A DNA stretch of 64,000 nt from Ceratothoa steindachneri (GCA_963969495.1 OZ018331.1:148806321-148870320), one strand, 5' to 3'; shown: positions 44,768-56,110, numbered from the stretch's first letter. Made by a program: numbers and translations. The notes: a model not told the origin generated them from the sequence alone.

Positions 44768-46240
44768 TCATTGTTTTTGGTCGTGATGATTCTCAAATCG
44801 ATCTTTTTTTTCTGTAAGTTCCTTTTCTTTTTCTGTGTTTTCATCTTCGGTATCACTATTTTCTATCTCTTTCGTTGGGGGTAGGGGTGTCTTCTGGTTC
44901 CATATTTCTTTCAGGATCAAGTCGAGCTCCCGGTCTTCCTTGGAATAATTTTTTGGTTTCATGTCTTCTTATTTTTTTTCGCCTCTTGGGTTTTCTTTTC
45001 CGTATACACTTGAGTAGTTTCCTCTTATTGGGTTTATTTTGTTTGCGAGTTCTTCGTTATTTTCAAATTTTGGGGGCTCCTCCTTTTCGTTTTACCTTTG
45101 TCGTTGTGGTTGCTTTTCTTATTTCTTCTCCTGGAAATTTTATACCTTGGGTACTTCACATGAACAGGGGTTTTGCAGGAACCAAAGATCCCTGTGGTCC
45201 CATTTTATTGCAATACTTCCTTGTATCGCACAGCAACAGTTCTTGGCTAGGCAATGTTGGCTGCGTGTGCGTAGAACAATATTGCCATCACCTATATACA
45301 CTGGTTGTTATTTGCTGCTTGTTGTGGTTCCGTGCTACTTATGCATTCTTTTTGATTTTGCGATAACACTCGAATATGTAGCGTTGTTTGGGCATCTCAT
45401 TGCTAGTGTAGAATGTAGTCCACCGCAGTTTGCACATTTCCTGTGCTCATTTATGCAAGAGGCAGGACCGTTCCTGACTCATTTGGCCCCCTAGGCAAGA
45501 CATTTTTTGGTCCCCCGTCCCTCCCAATTAAGCACAAAGTAACTTTGAACATTTTAAAATTTATTGAACAACATATATTACACACTTCAAAAACAACCAA
45601 CATGAAATAATTCGGGATGACATTTTCAATAACGGATTGCACAAGCATAAGTATTGAATAAATAAATCAGATGGAAAGTATTGACATTATATCATTAAGA
45701 CAATTGAACAACATGGGATATCTTAAATAAATCTGGAAATAAATTAAAAAAGTTTAAGAACAAAATGAACACTAATAATATAGAAATATTGAGAGAAGTA
45801 CAATGTATTGCACAGACATCAACATATAAGCACTGAGACGCTGGTAGGTGTGTCCATCAACCTGAACTCGATTTACGCACCCGTAGATACAATTACGAGA
45901 GATCAGAGGGGTGGAGGGGAATGCCCAACTTGATGGGAACATGATTCGAGGCAGTGGATAATCCCAAATTGAAGAACAATTTTAGTAATCGAACACTTAC
46001 GATTCAGAGAGGTGTTATTATTTATTATATTCTTTTTAATCTTTTTTTATAAAAGGGCCATTATAGAAATAGGCAATTACAAAAAAATAACCAAAAACGC
46101 CTGCAGTGCCACCCCCAACTGGCAGGCGCTCCTAGCATTTGTCTAGTCTGCCTAGTGAGCGGTACGGCCCTGGCAAGAGGTCCAGAGTTGATCGGGATCG
46201 CCACATTCGTAGCAGCGTTTTTGCCTTTTGTCCGAATTTA
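44768..46240 (-). pseudogene. Gag zinc knuckles split by a hAT element
   Basis: Read on the minus strand: KRCYECGDPDQLWTSCI leads up to the insertion site, and EHRKCANCGGLHSTLAMRCP follows it, overlapping across the 8-bp duplication. Together these are consecutive CX2C-type knuckles of Jockey gag, with the final NCGGxHSTxAMRCP form. After that come SVIAKSKRMHK and a highly charged tail (TKEIENSDTEDENTEKEKEL, 44768-44962) in open frame. Nucleic-acid binding is the known role of the knuckles. Stops after HK and beyond show that it is dead. Confidence 0.7.
45463..46172. mobile_element. Non-autonomous hAT element, 710 bp, with exact 8-bp target duplication
   Basis: Left end CAGGACCGTTCC at 45463; complement of right end CAGGGCCGTACC, ending 46172: an inverted repeat with two mismatches in 12. 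The duplication GCAAGAGG is exact at 45455-45462 and 46173-46180. CAGGGCCG-type ends and 8-bp TSDs are characteristic of hAT. The interior is AT-rich with no transposase ORF. It sits in the knuckle region of a Jockey-like gag in the opposite or undefined orientation. Confidence 0.92.
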
Positions 46241-46729
46241 AAGATGCTTTGCACCTTTGGACATCCTTGTTGGTGCTCTATTTCTTCTTGGATTTCTTCT
46301 GCGGTATGCTATCTGACCATAGGGACCATTTGTCAAAAAGACAATTGGTACCTAGGCCATGATTTCTGGAGGCACGCTGGTCTCTAGGTTCAAATATTTG
46401 AGTTGGTCAGTAACCGTTTTTTTTGAGCGGGTTCTCCCTATTCCGTTCAGAGTGACACATCGCTACGAATCCTTTGAGGAAGTTAACATCCTAACGAGGG
46501 TCACATTGAGTTTTGAGAACATTACTTCCGTAATCTTCTTCCCGGGGGGTGGGGGGTTTGATGGTACTTTGCAGCACCCTGAAAGGGAGCCGCATCCATT
46601 TTTATCTCTCCATATTTATATTTCTCATTTTTTTTAATCCTCCCCTCTTTAGGAAGGGGCATTGGCTTTTAAGCCGGCATAAAAATGATGCCCGGCTTAA
46701 ATATATAACATTTAATTCTTGGTAAGTAT

Positions 46730-47640
46730 ATGTGGAGAGGTATTTCAGTATTCTTACATGCCTCTCGCTTCCAAGAAGCCCAAATGCGTCAACTTCGGAG
46801 GGGACTACAGGGCCTGGCCATGAGGTGTCCCGTCCGCAAAGAGACAATTCGGACCAAGAAGGAAGAAATGAAGAAAGTAAAGGAGTCAAGGGCACGTACC
46901 TACGTAGAAGCAGCGGCTCCACCTAAAAATACCTCTATGGAAAGGATCAACACCCCGAAATTGTTAATCCCGAGTGAAGGCAGGAAAATTATAGCGATGG
47001 TCATAATTGCTCACGTGTCACACTTGGCACATTTTGGCACATTTGAAAAGGAATTAAACCGCCTCTTGCAAAAGAATGGAAGTCAGAAAAAACCGTGACT
47101 CCCTGAAAACCTTCCGTCGGAAGATCTACTGAGGATACAGTTCATCGAAGACAAACCACAAAAGAAAATAAACAAGGCGAAACAGAAGAAGAAGACGAAG
47201 AAGAAGAAAGAAAAAAACAGATCCAAGAAAGAGAACCACTAAGTACAGTGGACGAAGAAGAAGAAATAAACAAACACGAAGGAGTAACCGTCACAATAAA
47301 AAAATAATTCTAAACAAGGGTTATCTATTCGCCGGAGGAGATGTCGACCTCAAGGTGTTCAGCTCGCCCCTGAGCAAGGAGCGAAGGAGGACTCGGGGCA
47401 ATCAATAATGGGAAGTACAAGTGGACCTTTGAGGGTTTGTTCCCCCCAAAAGAAGTGAGGGGTCTGCTATCGAAGGAAGAGCGCAGTATACATCCCTGCA
47501 TCCTACGCCAACACGATCAAAATGAAGCTCTTCAAGCAAATAAGAAACAGCCAAAAAAACCTCTGAAATCGACTAGAAAAAAAACTACTCAAAAAAGTGA
47601 TAAAGTGCATAATACAACGACGTGAATAGATATCGAGTGA
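46730..47640 (+). pseudogene. Jockey-like gag fragment, + strand
   Basis: The only Jockey-like piece on the + strand in this region. ACLSRPKCVNFGGDYRAW in one frame and AMRCPVRKETIRTKKEE in the next form a broken last knuckle (CVNCGG-type with the second Cys now Phe). Then RARTYVEAAAPP and LAHFGTFEKELNRLLQKNG, matching the NTSYAQVARTAP ... NPGSFVKTLNLMLKKKG order after the knuckles in copy B. A Lys/Glu-rich tail and a frame GLFPPKEVRGLLSKEERS follow to 47625. No RT follows. Confidence 0.7.
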
Positions 47641-48152
47641 CAGAAATATAAGTATATAAACTTAAAGTGATATAAAGGGATAAAATAATGAAAACGACCG
47701 AATAAAAAAAGTGATTAATCCTAAAGTGAATTAACAATAAAGTGTTTAAAATTACAAAAGTGACGAAATTTTAAAAGTAAATTAATATAAAACGTCTAAA
47801 TACAAAAATACTTTAAAATAAAGGGATTAAAGTAAAAAACGAACTAACATAAAATGAAAAAGTTAAGTAAATTTGAAATCTTAATAATAATAACTAGAAT
47901 GTAAATACACATTTTTGACTAAATATAAAAAAAAACAACTAAAACTCAAATAGTAAAATAAAATAATTTTATAGTAAGCATAGTGTTTAAAAGTGTTAAG
48001 GAAAGAACTACATTGAGTTAATCAGAAACTTTAATAATAATAACCGAAAAAATGTATATAAACTCTGAGAACCTTAAATGTATATATTATTTTTTAACAA
48101 TCATAACTCTAAAATGTAAACTTGAAAAAATTGTTAACTTTAAATATGTATC
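47641..48152 (+). other. AT-rich stretch with degenerate AAAGTGA words
   Basis: Purine/A-rich sequence with short words like AAAGTGAT(A) and AATAATAA repeated irregularly. It resembles the complement of the TCACTTTATTATCG-type sequence at 57340-57480 and 58860-59090, so it may be the same end region of a Jockey-like element on the other strand. Confidence 0.4.
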
Positions 48153-48604
48153 TTACTAACTCTATAATTTAAGAAGGGGATTTTTTTGAGTATTTGAATA
48201 ATAATTTCATCTTAGTTTGGTTATGACTTATGTTTTTTTATCAAAGTTATTTTTAATAATTCTTTTATAATATCAAAACCAAAATGGTGAAGTTCAGAAA
48301 TAAATATAAGTATCAAAATTTTGTGAATTTTTTAAAACCCAAAGAATTACAAATGGTGAAGTTCAGAAAATTGATTTTTATATATCTTCCTCTATAACTA
48401 TATTTTAGCAACCTGATATTTTGAAAGGGGGGAAATTTAGTTTCGAGTTCCTTTTCAAAATTATTATAATTGGCGAAGTTCAGAAAATTTATAAAAATTT
48501 AACCATGGCTGCTTTTTTTTATAGATTTTAAATTTTAATCTTAGTAGCGAAGCGCAAGCTTCCTCCTGTAGGGGGAAGTGGCGAAGCCATTGCCTGGTAT
48601 ATTA
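48153..48604 (+). repeat. AT-rich dispersed repeat, best single copy
   Basis: Starts ACTAACTCTATAATTTAAGA and ends AGTAGCGAAGCGCAAGC ... GGGGGAAGTGGCGAAGCCAT then TGCCTGGT. It includes three GAAGTTCAGAAA phrases (complements of TTTCTGAACTTC). Near its right end CTTCCTCC-TGTA-GGGGGAAG forms a hairpin and TGGCGAAGCCA a second small one. No coding sequence. Confidence 0.75.
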
Positions 48605-49330
48605 GAAATTATTATCATATAATGTCAAAAAATCTGAATTCCACAGTCTCCTGGAAGCTTTAATTCTCCCACTCCCACTCATAGCTATCTCTTCTCCTCA
48701 CACTTCTATTTCCTCCACTCTTAAATATATTTATATTTTGCAATTAATTATGTAACTAATGTAAAATGTATTTTTTTTAATTTCCATTACTTAATAAATC
48801 GTAATTATCTTCACATGTCAAATCTGATCTACTCAATACTGAAAGATATGGATAGTAGTAGAAGATAGATTATAAAACAAGGGTAGGGCTTGCCCTAGTT
48901 TGAGGGGCATCGCGGGCATTTGTTTACTTTACTGATTTTTTCTTTTTGTTCGTTTTGTTTTATTATGGTTGACTTGTCTGTTTGTTTCTGTGTGTGATCT
49001 TCTTTATATTCTTCTGTGTATTTGTATCCTTGTTTTGTTTATTTAGTCTTAGTGTATTTTTGAGCTTTCGAGCCTTTATTAGTGATCTAATTTAGTGTTC
49101 TACCTCGTGTTTTGTTCTGGTTGTATTTGTTTGTCTTTCATTAGTTGTGATTTTAATTTCTTTCTTATATTTGTTGTGTCGTACTCTATGTTGCTTATGT
49201 GTAAAGTGGTGTGGTGTTCTCCTCGGCGCAGAGTTTAGTGCTTAGGAAAAGTCGATTTCGAGCGACTTTCTCACGCAATCTGGCAGGGATGTTTATGTTG
49301 CCACATGTTCTTCTTAGCTCTGGGATGATA

Positions 49331-51100
49331 TCATTGGCCAATGTTGACCATACCTTTTTGGGCAGTTTCTGCGTTGCGACATTGATGGGCCCCAGACGTT
49401 GTCTGTAGTGCAGGTCCCTTTGCCAAAGATACTCTCTTCGTCCGGTTTTGTTTATGCATAGAGATGCAGAATTCTACACTCCTCATAGCGGTCTTACTGG
49501 CCGTTTGAGTCACTACTGCAGGGTAGATGAGCTTAGGCTGGATAAACATCAGGTATATTTTCCTGATTTTCGCCGAGCTAAGATTTCTAAACTTATATAG
49601 CTTAGATATTTCTCTTTTCGCCATATTCTGCCTCTCCTTGTAGTGACTCGAGTATCCGTGGTCGGATATTTTTAGGCCTAAGATGGTGCCTTCGGCGGAG
49701 TAGCCATATCTCCTCCTATCTATTACAATGGGCCACATCGACTTGCGGCACAGCGGTAGGATCTTAAATTTGTCCCTATTTGCCTGGATTTTCCATCTTC
49801 TCTCGTATTGGTTGATGTTAGAGATCTCTGCTATAGTGTTGATCGCCTGATCCCTTGCTTTCCTCACCCTACTGGGGACGATCTGCGTGACGTCATCTAC
49901 GTACTGCAGATACATAGTGTCCCTGTGTATTGGAGTAGGGAGGTCGATGGTGAAGACCAGGTAAAGCAGAGGGCTCAGGCAGCTTCCCAGGGAAACGCCC
50001 GCTTTGAGTTCGAATTCTGGTCCTTTGTGTTCTTCGATCATGATACGCGCCCATCTTTCCATGACGAAGTCACAAAGGATTCTTTCCAGGACTGAGTCTA
50101 GCTGGAGGCCTAGGATCTTGTATTGGAGTACTCTCAGCCAAACCTTGTCGAAGGCCTTCTGCACGTCCCTCATCACGATGTTTACATAGTGACCCTTAGC
50201 TTGGCAATCTACGATCTTTTCTGTTAGGAGCACCAGGGTCATTTCTGTACCTCGTTTTAGTCGGAACCCATGTTGTTGCGGGTTATGCGCTCCTAACTCG
50301 TCGAGTTGAGATTGTAGCCTGTCGGCTATAATATTCTCAAAGATCTTGCCGTGTATTTAAAGGAGAGAGATTGGCGATAGTTCGCCACTTGGTCTGGGGG
50401 CTTATTCCCTTTCGGGATAAAGATGATTTTAGCCATCTTATACCCGTCTGGGAAGTAGCCTGTATTCAAGGATGCGTTCATGGTGTTGACCATGACCTGA
50501 ATAATTTGCCGTGGGGCATTTACTAAGTTGTTCTTTGTGAGCCCAGACCAACCGGGTGCCCTTTGTTATAAGGACCTTATAGTGTTCATGGTCTCTTCAA
50601 TGGTGATGGGTAGCCCATGGTTAACCATCTCTCTTCCTCTAGATACTTGCAGGTGTAGGTGGGTCCTTTGTATCATCACTCCGAGGTCTTCGAGCAGCTG
50701 GTCTTCGAAGTCCTGGTCTAAATCATCATTCTCCTCAGGTGATATTGCAAAGATTCCTTTCCAGTGCCTTCTGAATCTCCTTTCGAGAAATTCCGAATCC
50801 TCCATGATGTTGTCGCCTTCTTTTATTTTTGACCAAGGCCTGGGAGGAAATCCTCTAAGTTTTTGGATGCTATTTCAAAAATTTGCAGGATTTCTCTCCC
50901 TGTCTATTCTGCCTATGTTATCGTACTAGATTTATTTTTGCTTCTCGAGGATTATGTTTTTTAGCTCCTCACTTAGCGGTCTCATTCGGTCTGCCCTTTC
51001 CCGGTTTGGGCCTGTCCTACCGACTTCTTCGTCGATCTCCCTGTGTTCTCTGACGATTTCCCTCATTTCGTCCGTCCACCTAGGTTGTGGGAGCATTTTG
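49331..51100 (-). pseudogene. Jockey-like LINE B, reverse transcriptase
   Basis: The linker MEDSEFLERRFRRHWKGIFA starts at 50805, then PITIEETMNTIRSL; after a frameshift come QRAPGWSGLTKNNLVNAPRQ and NTGYFPDGYKMAKIIFIPKG (fingers). The palm is open from 50242 for 303 codons: NIVMRDVQKAFDKVW (motif A), ELKAGVSLGSCLSPLLYLVF (motif B, with V-S-L for the usual VPQ) and YLQYVDDVTQIV (motif C as YVDD). The thumb shows IVIDRRRYGYSAEGTILGLK and IYLMFIQPKLIYPAV. Three catalytic Asp residues are retained, but a frameshift and stops separate fingers from palm and the Q of motif B is lost. Confidence 0.9.
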
Positions 51101-51264
51101 TACGAGATTTTGGGGACGCATCTTGCATCAGCTTGAGTTTGAGATTAGTGATCTTATCAATCCCCTCATCAATTTATTTGAGATTTGCGTCACCCAAGTC
51201 AGCTGGCTGATAGTTGTTGAGCATTTCTCTGTACTATTCCCAGTTAGCTTTTGGGTAGCTTTTC

Positions 51265-52010
51265 CTAAGTGTGACGAACTTGTGAAATGGTGGTGATGAT
51301 TGGGATATGATCGCTCGGAACCACTGGGCCTGGTGCGTTGACGATGTTGAAATGGAATTCTGGACTTGATAACACAATGTCTGGTTTTGTCGCCGAACGT
51401 TGTGTTAGATAGGTTAGGAAGTCTGGTCCGACTCTCCTGAGCCTATTTCTTTCGAATAGTAGCTCCAGGTTCCTTCCGCTTTGGTTGACAGGCCCGTAGC
51501 CAGATGCACGGCATCTGGCTTTTAGGTCTCCGCCTAGCAGCGCTAGCCTTCTGTGCCCGAAGAGGGTTAAGAAGTTGTTGGTCGGTTGGTATTGTCGCCT
51601 GGGCAGCTGGTAGGCTGCCGCTAAAGCTAGGCCTCCAACCAGGGTCCAGATCTCGACAGCCACGAATGATTCGTCTAAATCCAGTAGCGTTTTAAACCTT
51701 GCATTTTTTCCTAATCGCGATGGCTGTGCCATCAAATCTTTCTTGTGTGTGATTCTTCTGTATTACTGTGTAATTGTGTATTCTTATTATGTCCGTGTTT
51801 GTGGACCAGGATGATGTCCTGGTCCACCTTACGGAAGATATTGGCGTAAGGAATAGACTTTCCTTTCCATCCATCCACATTCAGTGTGAGTATTTGTAAA
51901 GTGTTGCTGATGTTCTCCATTTTCTTGTTCTTGAGTGTTTTTGTTCTATTCGGTGTCTTATTAAGTGTTGTGGACTTTGTCGTTCCTGATCTTTTTGTAT
52001 TCTGCATCAC
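51265..52010 (-). pseudogene. Jockey-like LINE B, APE-type endonuclease
   Basis: ORF2 seems to begin at about MENISNTLQILTLNVDGWKG (51920), parallel to MENTNNTLKILSLKVNGWEG in copy E. After a frame change near 51730 an open frame of 156 codons reads VAVEIWTLVGGLALAAAYQL, LALLGGDLKARCRAS (the GD[FL]NA motif with K for N), FLTYLTQRSATKPDIVL and VVPSDHIPII (SDH catalytic block). N-terminal and C-terminal catalytic blocks are both recognisable; the Asn-to-Lys change in GDLNA is probably inactivating. Confidence 0.85.
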
Positions 52011-52249
52011 TTAGGGTAATACAGAAATCTTTGTGCAATTTCACTTTTCTTTCGTGAATAGCCTGTTCAATGTCTGATTCTATTTCTGGTGCTGAGTAGG
52101 GCTATTTGAGTCTTTTGTCTCGGATTCCCTGATATATCTCCTTAGAAGATAGCTTCTCGGGGAATGAGGTCTGCTAATTTGTGATTATCTTAGGTTGATC
52201 TCCTCTCCATCGTACTTTTAAGTGCGTTTCGGGGTCTTCGACATACTTC

Positions 52250-53500
52250 TTGAGCTTACGGGGCTCTTAGTTGCCCTGTTTTCGACTTCCTCGGCATCAG
52301 ATTCTGAGGACGATGAGCTCGTGAGGTTGCCCTCTGCTTACTTAATTCTTCTAGCCGCTTTTTTTTCCTTCTTCTCACGGTGCCTTTGAGCCTCCAATCT
52401 TGGGTCTTTCCTGGTTGGAATATTGGTACCAGTCGTGGCCTCCGCTGCTTTTTCAGATCCTGTGGATTTTTTCTCTGAAGGAAATGGAGTCGCCGGTGAC
52501 TCTGGTGCATCCTTTGGCAGGAATTGCAACTGCAGGACGCCTCACGATGGTTGGTCGTCCGGGAACCACATCTCTGACATACCCTTCTTTTTTAGCATGA
52601 GATTGAGTGTTTTTACGAATGATCCCGGGTTCGTAAGATTTTTAACGTGCGCAAATAAGATACACGTAAGAATCTTCGTTGAATTTTCGTTTTCCAGCTT
52701 TAGATAGATCTTCGGCTGTTGTTGCACTGTAGTTCCAGTTGGGGCTGTTCTCGCCACTTGGGCGTAGGAGGTATTAGCCATCATCGCTTCCTCAGCTTTT
52801 TTTCATTTGATTATCTCCTTCGGGGGAGGGGGCAGGACATGGCCCTCGCTCCGTGGTTCATCCCACAGTTTGGGCACCTCTCTGTTTGTTTGGAGCATTC
52901 TCGCCATCCGTGGCCTTTTCCGCTGCGCCTAGAACAAGTTATGCTTTGCTCTTTGCATTCCTTTGCGGAGTGGTGTTCCTTTTTGAAACACCGGAAGCAT
53001 ACTTGTATAGGGGGGAACTCCTCCCTCTCTATTTGCTCTCCGCTGATCTTGGCATTGAAGAGTAACAGTCCTTTTTCTCTGGCCTTTTGGGCCATTTGCG
53101 TCTCACTAAGGATAAATTTAAATACGTGTTGGTATTCTGTGTTGTCTCGTTTGTTATGGAACTTCACTACCTTCACGACTTTGGCCCACGACTGGTTTCT
53201 TGTCATCTCTTCCTTTATCTGCTCCTTGTTATGTTGTCCGATCCAGGGGTCAAGCTGCCTGGATATCACGCTCCGGTGTGCCTGGATCTGAGGGAGAGTG
53301 CTGGGCTGGAGGTTTATCTCCTTTAGCACACGTTGTCCCATCTCTTTCCTCAGCGTTTAAACATCTGCCTCTTTCTCGCAGATTGTGACGTAACCGGCTG
53401 GGGTGTCGATTAGTCTGGGGATAGCCACGCTTAGCTTTCCGAAGACCGTTTCAAATACTTTGCCTCGATCAGGTTTTGGTTATCCACCTATTGTCCTCAG
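52250..53500 (-). pseudogene. Jockey-like LINE B, gag (ORF1) with three zinc knuckles
   Basis: From about 53480: KLSVAIPRLIDTPAGYVTIC, a stop, then 176 open codons (53341-52811): HVFKFILSETQMAQKAREKG, LLFNAKISGEQIEREEFPPI, then the knuckles. Knuckle 1 CFRCFKKEHHSAKEC is near-canonical; knuckle 2 CSRRSGKGHGWREC has lost its second Cys (now Arg); knuckle 3 CPNCGMNHGARAMSC has the CX2CX3HX6C form of Jockey gag. A second frame (52784-52542) continues NTSYAQVARTAP and SFVKTLNLMLKKKG, and a charged tail reaches about 52256. It would bind element RNA in the ribonucleoprotein. Not intact. Confidence 0.88.
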
Positions 53501-53900
53501 GGGGACTCTTGTAGCGGGTTGGGATGCCATTTTTGGTGTGTTTGCAGCCCCGCTGGCGGGGGGTGCAAATCTTCCTTTCCAAGATTTGTTATTCCTTGTG
53601 TGGTTACACTGCCTCAATTGTTGATGTGTGCGTGTTTGTTTTTCGTGTTTATAATTTTATATTCCTTGGGGATGAAGAGAGACCCCCCCCCCACACACAC
53701 GCTCACTAGCCGCCTAGATGGAAAAAAGAAATTGCCTTTTGGATGAATGATAACAATGGATGAGATGAATCCGGGTGGGATTCTCTCGGAGGTGTGATTG
53801 TATGGAGGACTTATTGACAACGCCGCTCTCCCGAGGGTTTTTAATCGTTTTTAATCGCGACCGCATCCAAAAATACCATAGAGAAGGTTGTATGTCCCTC

Positions 53901-54350
53901 TATGGTCCTGGAAGGGGACTATAGGAGGGGGGGGAGGCCATATCATTATTATAATTTTTATTTAATTATTCTTGTTCATCTTGATTTTTACTTGATTTTT
54001 CTTTTTTTTTATCGAATCTTCTTCTTTCACTTGATTTTTCTTTTTCGAATCTTCTTCTTCTTGACTGAATTTCCTTTTTTTCCTTTAATTTGGCCCTTGG
54101 AACGTTTTCTTTCAATATTCCTTGGCTTCCGTATTCTGGTTGAGTTGGTCCTTAATCTTCGTTTTCTTTCTTGAAAGATCTTCATAAAAGTTTTGGGACT
54201 CTTGAGTTTCAAACGCGGTACCTCTGGATTTGAATGCTGATACTCTAGCGACACGACTGGCTTAGTCCGTCTAATTGTTGGTAAGTTTTTTGGCCATTTA
54301 TATTATCGAGTTGGAAGGAATTTCTCTCATACATTTTCGCACCCCTACAG
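53901..54350. other. T-rich sequence between elements
   Basis: Very T-rich on the + strand (CTTGATTTTTCTTTTT-type words repeated at 53980-54060). It is possibly the leader region of copy B. No gene seen apart from the exon candidate that follows. Confidence 0.4.
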
Positions 54351-54528
54351 TCCCCCGTTGGGATGAGCAGCGGAGGTAGCAGTCCCTTGTCCGGAAGAGT
54401 TTCTAACAGTTATCAGCTGTGGGCTAAGCAGTTTCCTCCAATGCCCCCAACTATGGCCATGCAAATGCCTGGCCTAGTTGAAACGAAACATGAGTGGCAT
54501 TACCCTTTCACATTTGACGGCAGTTTAG
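54351..54528 (+). CDS. Candidate internal exon of an unidentified gene
   Basis: Stands between two Jockey-like copies. It is preceded by a pyrimidine-rich acceptor (CGCACCCCTACAG, ending 54350) and followed by a consensus donor (TTTAG|GTAAGG, GT at 54529). Between them one frame is open for 59 codons plus one base. It encodes a serine/glycine-rich start (GMSSGGSSPLSG), YQLWAKQFPPMPPTMAMQMP and ETKHEWHYPFTFDGSLG. Base composition is balanced, unlike the AT-rich surroundings, and no retroelement motif is present. It could be the linker region of a regulatory or transcription factor, but I recognise no family. If read through the donor it stops 12 codons later. It does not match the segment expected for CENP-V exon 3. 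Confidence 0.45.
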
Positions 54529-54789
54529 GTAAGGGGGTGGACTGGGGACTTAAGCAGTCATCTGCCTAAGTTAGACCACTGAAAAAGGAAAGTTGATGAC
54601 TAGTAAATGATGATTTAAGTACGGCACCAGTATAGTATTCTCTTTCTTAAAATCTGGTTATAAAATTTGAAATCAGATTTTCAAAGGCGTAGGCATAAGT
54701 AACCTGAACCGTTGCCTCCTTTACCAGGTAGTGAGATGTGTTTTTCGAGGTACTTATGCCAAGTATTCCGAACAGTTATGTTGTCAAGA
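54529..54789. other. Spacer after the exon candidate
   Basis: AT-rich; includes a near palindromic AAGTA.CTG ... CAG.TACTT pattern at about 54690-54760 (GGCATAAGTAACCTGAACC ... GGTACTTATGCC) that could form a stem of about 10 bp. No gene. Confidence 0.4.
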
Positions 54790-56110
54790 AGATGATATAC
54801 TCAGTTTTTAGTAGAAGTTTGGATAGTGGAAGATATAGTAGGTGAAATCTTAAAGCGGGGAGGGGGGTATTTTGCCCTAGTAGGGAGGGCATCGCTTTAT
54901 TTTTTATTTATCTTTACCTTTGTTTATTGTTTTTTTAACTTTTTATCATATGTTTGTGAAATTTGATGAGCTTTAGTGTTTTTCTCATTGTTTGTTCTCA
55001 AGTGATTAGTTGTACTTATTTTTGTTGCAAATCTTCAGCTTTCATGCCTTTGTTAGCTCTAATTGCCAAAAATTTACCTCGAGTTTCTTTTGTTGTAATA
55101 ATTGTATTGTTCGCTGTTTCATTTATGTATGTATTGATGAAATGTTCTTATATGTTGTATTGTGTTTTGTCTATGTATAAATTGATGTAATGACTTCTTG
55201 TGTGCATAATTTTGTGCTCGGGAACCGACGTTGGCGTAAGACTTTTGCCCGTAGCCTTGCAGGTATAATAAGTCTGCCCTGCCGCCTATTCCCTGTAGCT
55301 CAGGAATAACATCATTCGTTAGAGTGGACCATACCTTTTTTCCAGGTTTTGGGGTGACGACATTGATAAGCTCCAAACGTTTCCTCCTGTGCAAATCTCT
55401 TTGCCTAAGGTGATGACGCCTTCTGACTTTGTTGATAAGCAGTGAGGCAGTGTTCTGGACACGTTGTAGCCTTTTCATCGAGGATTTACTGGCCGCTTGA
55501 GAAATCACTGCGGGTTAGATGAGCTTAGACCGGACTTACATCAGATATATTTTCCTAATGTTGGCCGAGCTAAGATCTCTAAACCTGTATAGCTTATGGA
55601 TTTCTCTCCTTGCCAAGTTCCACCTCTCCGTGTGGTGTCTCGAGTATCCATGGTCGGTAATTTTAAGGCCCAGTACTGTCCCTTCGGCGGAGTAGCCGTA
55701 TCTCCTTCCATCTATGATGATGGGCCATGTCAACTCGCGGCTCAGCGGGACGATCTTGAATTTGTCCCTGTTGGTCCTGATTTTTCTTCGTCTCTCGTAC
55801 TCGCTGATGTTGTTGATTTCCGCTATTGTGCGAACCGCCTGTGCCCTTGCTTTCCTCTCCGGGCATGGGACAATTTGAGTGATGTCATCTGCGAATTGCA
55901 GTTACATCGTGTCCCTGTGCACCGGAGTTGGGGGGTTGATTGTGAAGAATAAGTAAAGCAGAGGACTCAGGCAGCTTCCTTGAAGAACGCCCGCCTTCCG
56001 TTTAAATTCGGGACCTCTGTACCCCTCTATCATGAACAGGCCCTTCTGTCCATGATGAAGTCACAGAGGATCCTTTCCAGGATTGGGTCTAGCTGGAGGT
56101 TCAGGATTTT
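54790..56110 (-). mobile_element. Jockey-like LINE, 5'-truncated copy
   Basis: The RT 3' half and 3' UTR of the same family as B and E, minus strand. It is truncated at about 56110 in the middle of the RT palm. The 3' UTR carries the GATGCCCTCCCTACTAGGGC block (near 54880) and a CATCTTC end near 54790. 5' truncation is the usual result of incomplete target-primed reverse transcription. Confidence 0.8.
55119..56110 (-). pseudogene. Jockey-like RT palm/thumb fragment
   Basis: Pieces read FKRKAGVLQGSCLSPLLYLF (motif B with FKRKAG for the usual ELKAG), then a decayed catalytic box (QFADDITQI-like, near 55880) and IRTNRDKFKIV-type thumb. MTWPIIIDGRRYGYSAEGTVLGLKITDHGYS (55733-55536) is open and nearly the same as in copies B and E. 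The C-terminal part (55508-55119) reads SSMKRLQRVQNTASLLINKV and RQRDLHRRKRLELINVVTPK. Frameshifts separate the parts. Confidence 0.8.

Larger units (their letters stand above)
44431..46630 (-). mobile_element. Jockey-like LINE, gag-region fragment carrying a hAT insertion
   Basis: On the minus strand gag-like sequence enters at about 46630 and runs to the knuckle region at about 46180-46240, where it is interrupted by the hAT element (45463-46172). It then continues with the last knuckle at 45380-45462 and post-knuckle charged sequence down to about 44430. RT sequence of this copy is not present next to it, so it is a 5' fragment or its 3' part has been displaced. Confidence 0.7.
48840..53900 (-). 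mobile_element. Jockey-like LINE B, most complete copy (about 5 kb)
   Basis: On the minus strand: leader and gag (about 53500 to 52250), endonuclease (about 52000 to 51265), RT (about 51100 to 49331), then a 3' UTR that ends near 48840. The 3' UTR contains GATGCCCCTCAAACTAGGGC, related to GATGCCCTCCCTACTAGGGC and GATGTCCTCCTACTAAGGC in the 3' UTRs of the copies ending at about 54790 and 59140; this places the 3' ends. Two-ORF organisation with gag knuckles, APE-type endonuclease and RT without RNase H fits the Jockey clade. Stops and frameshifts occur in both ORFs. Confidence 0.85.
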
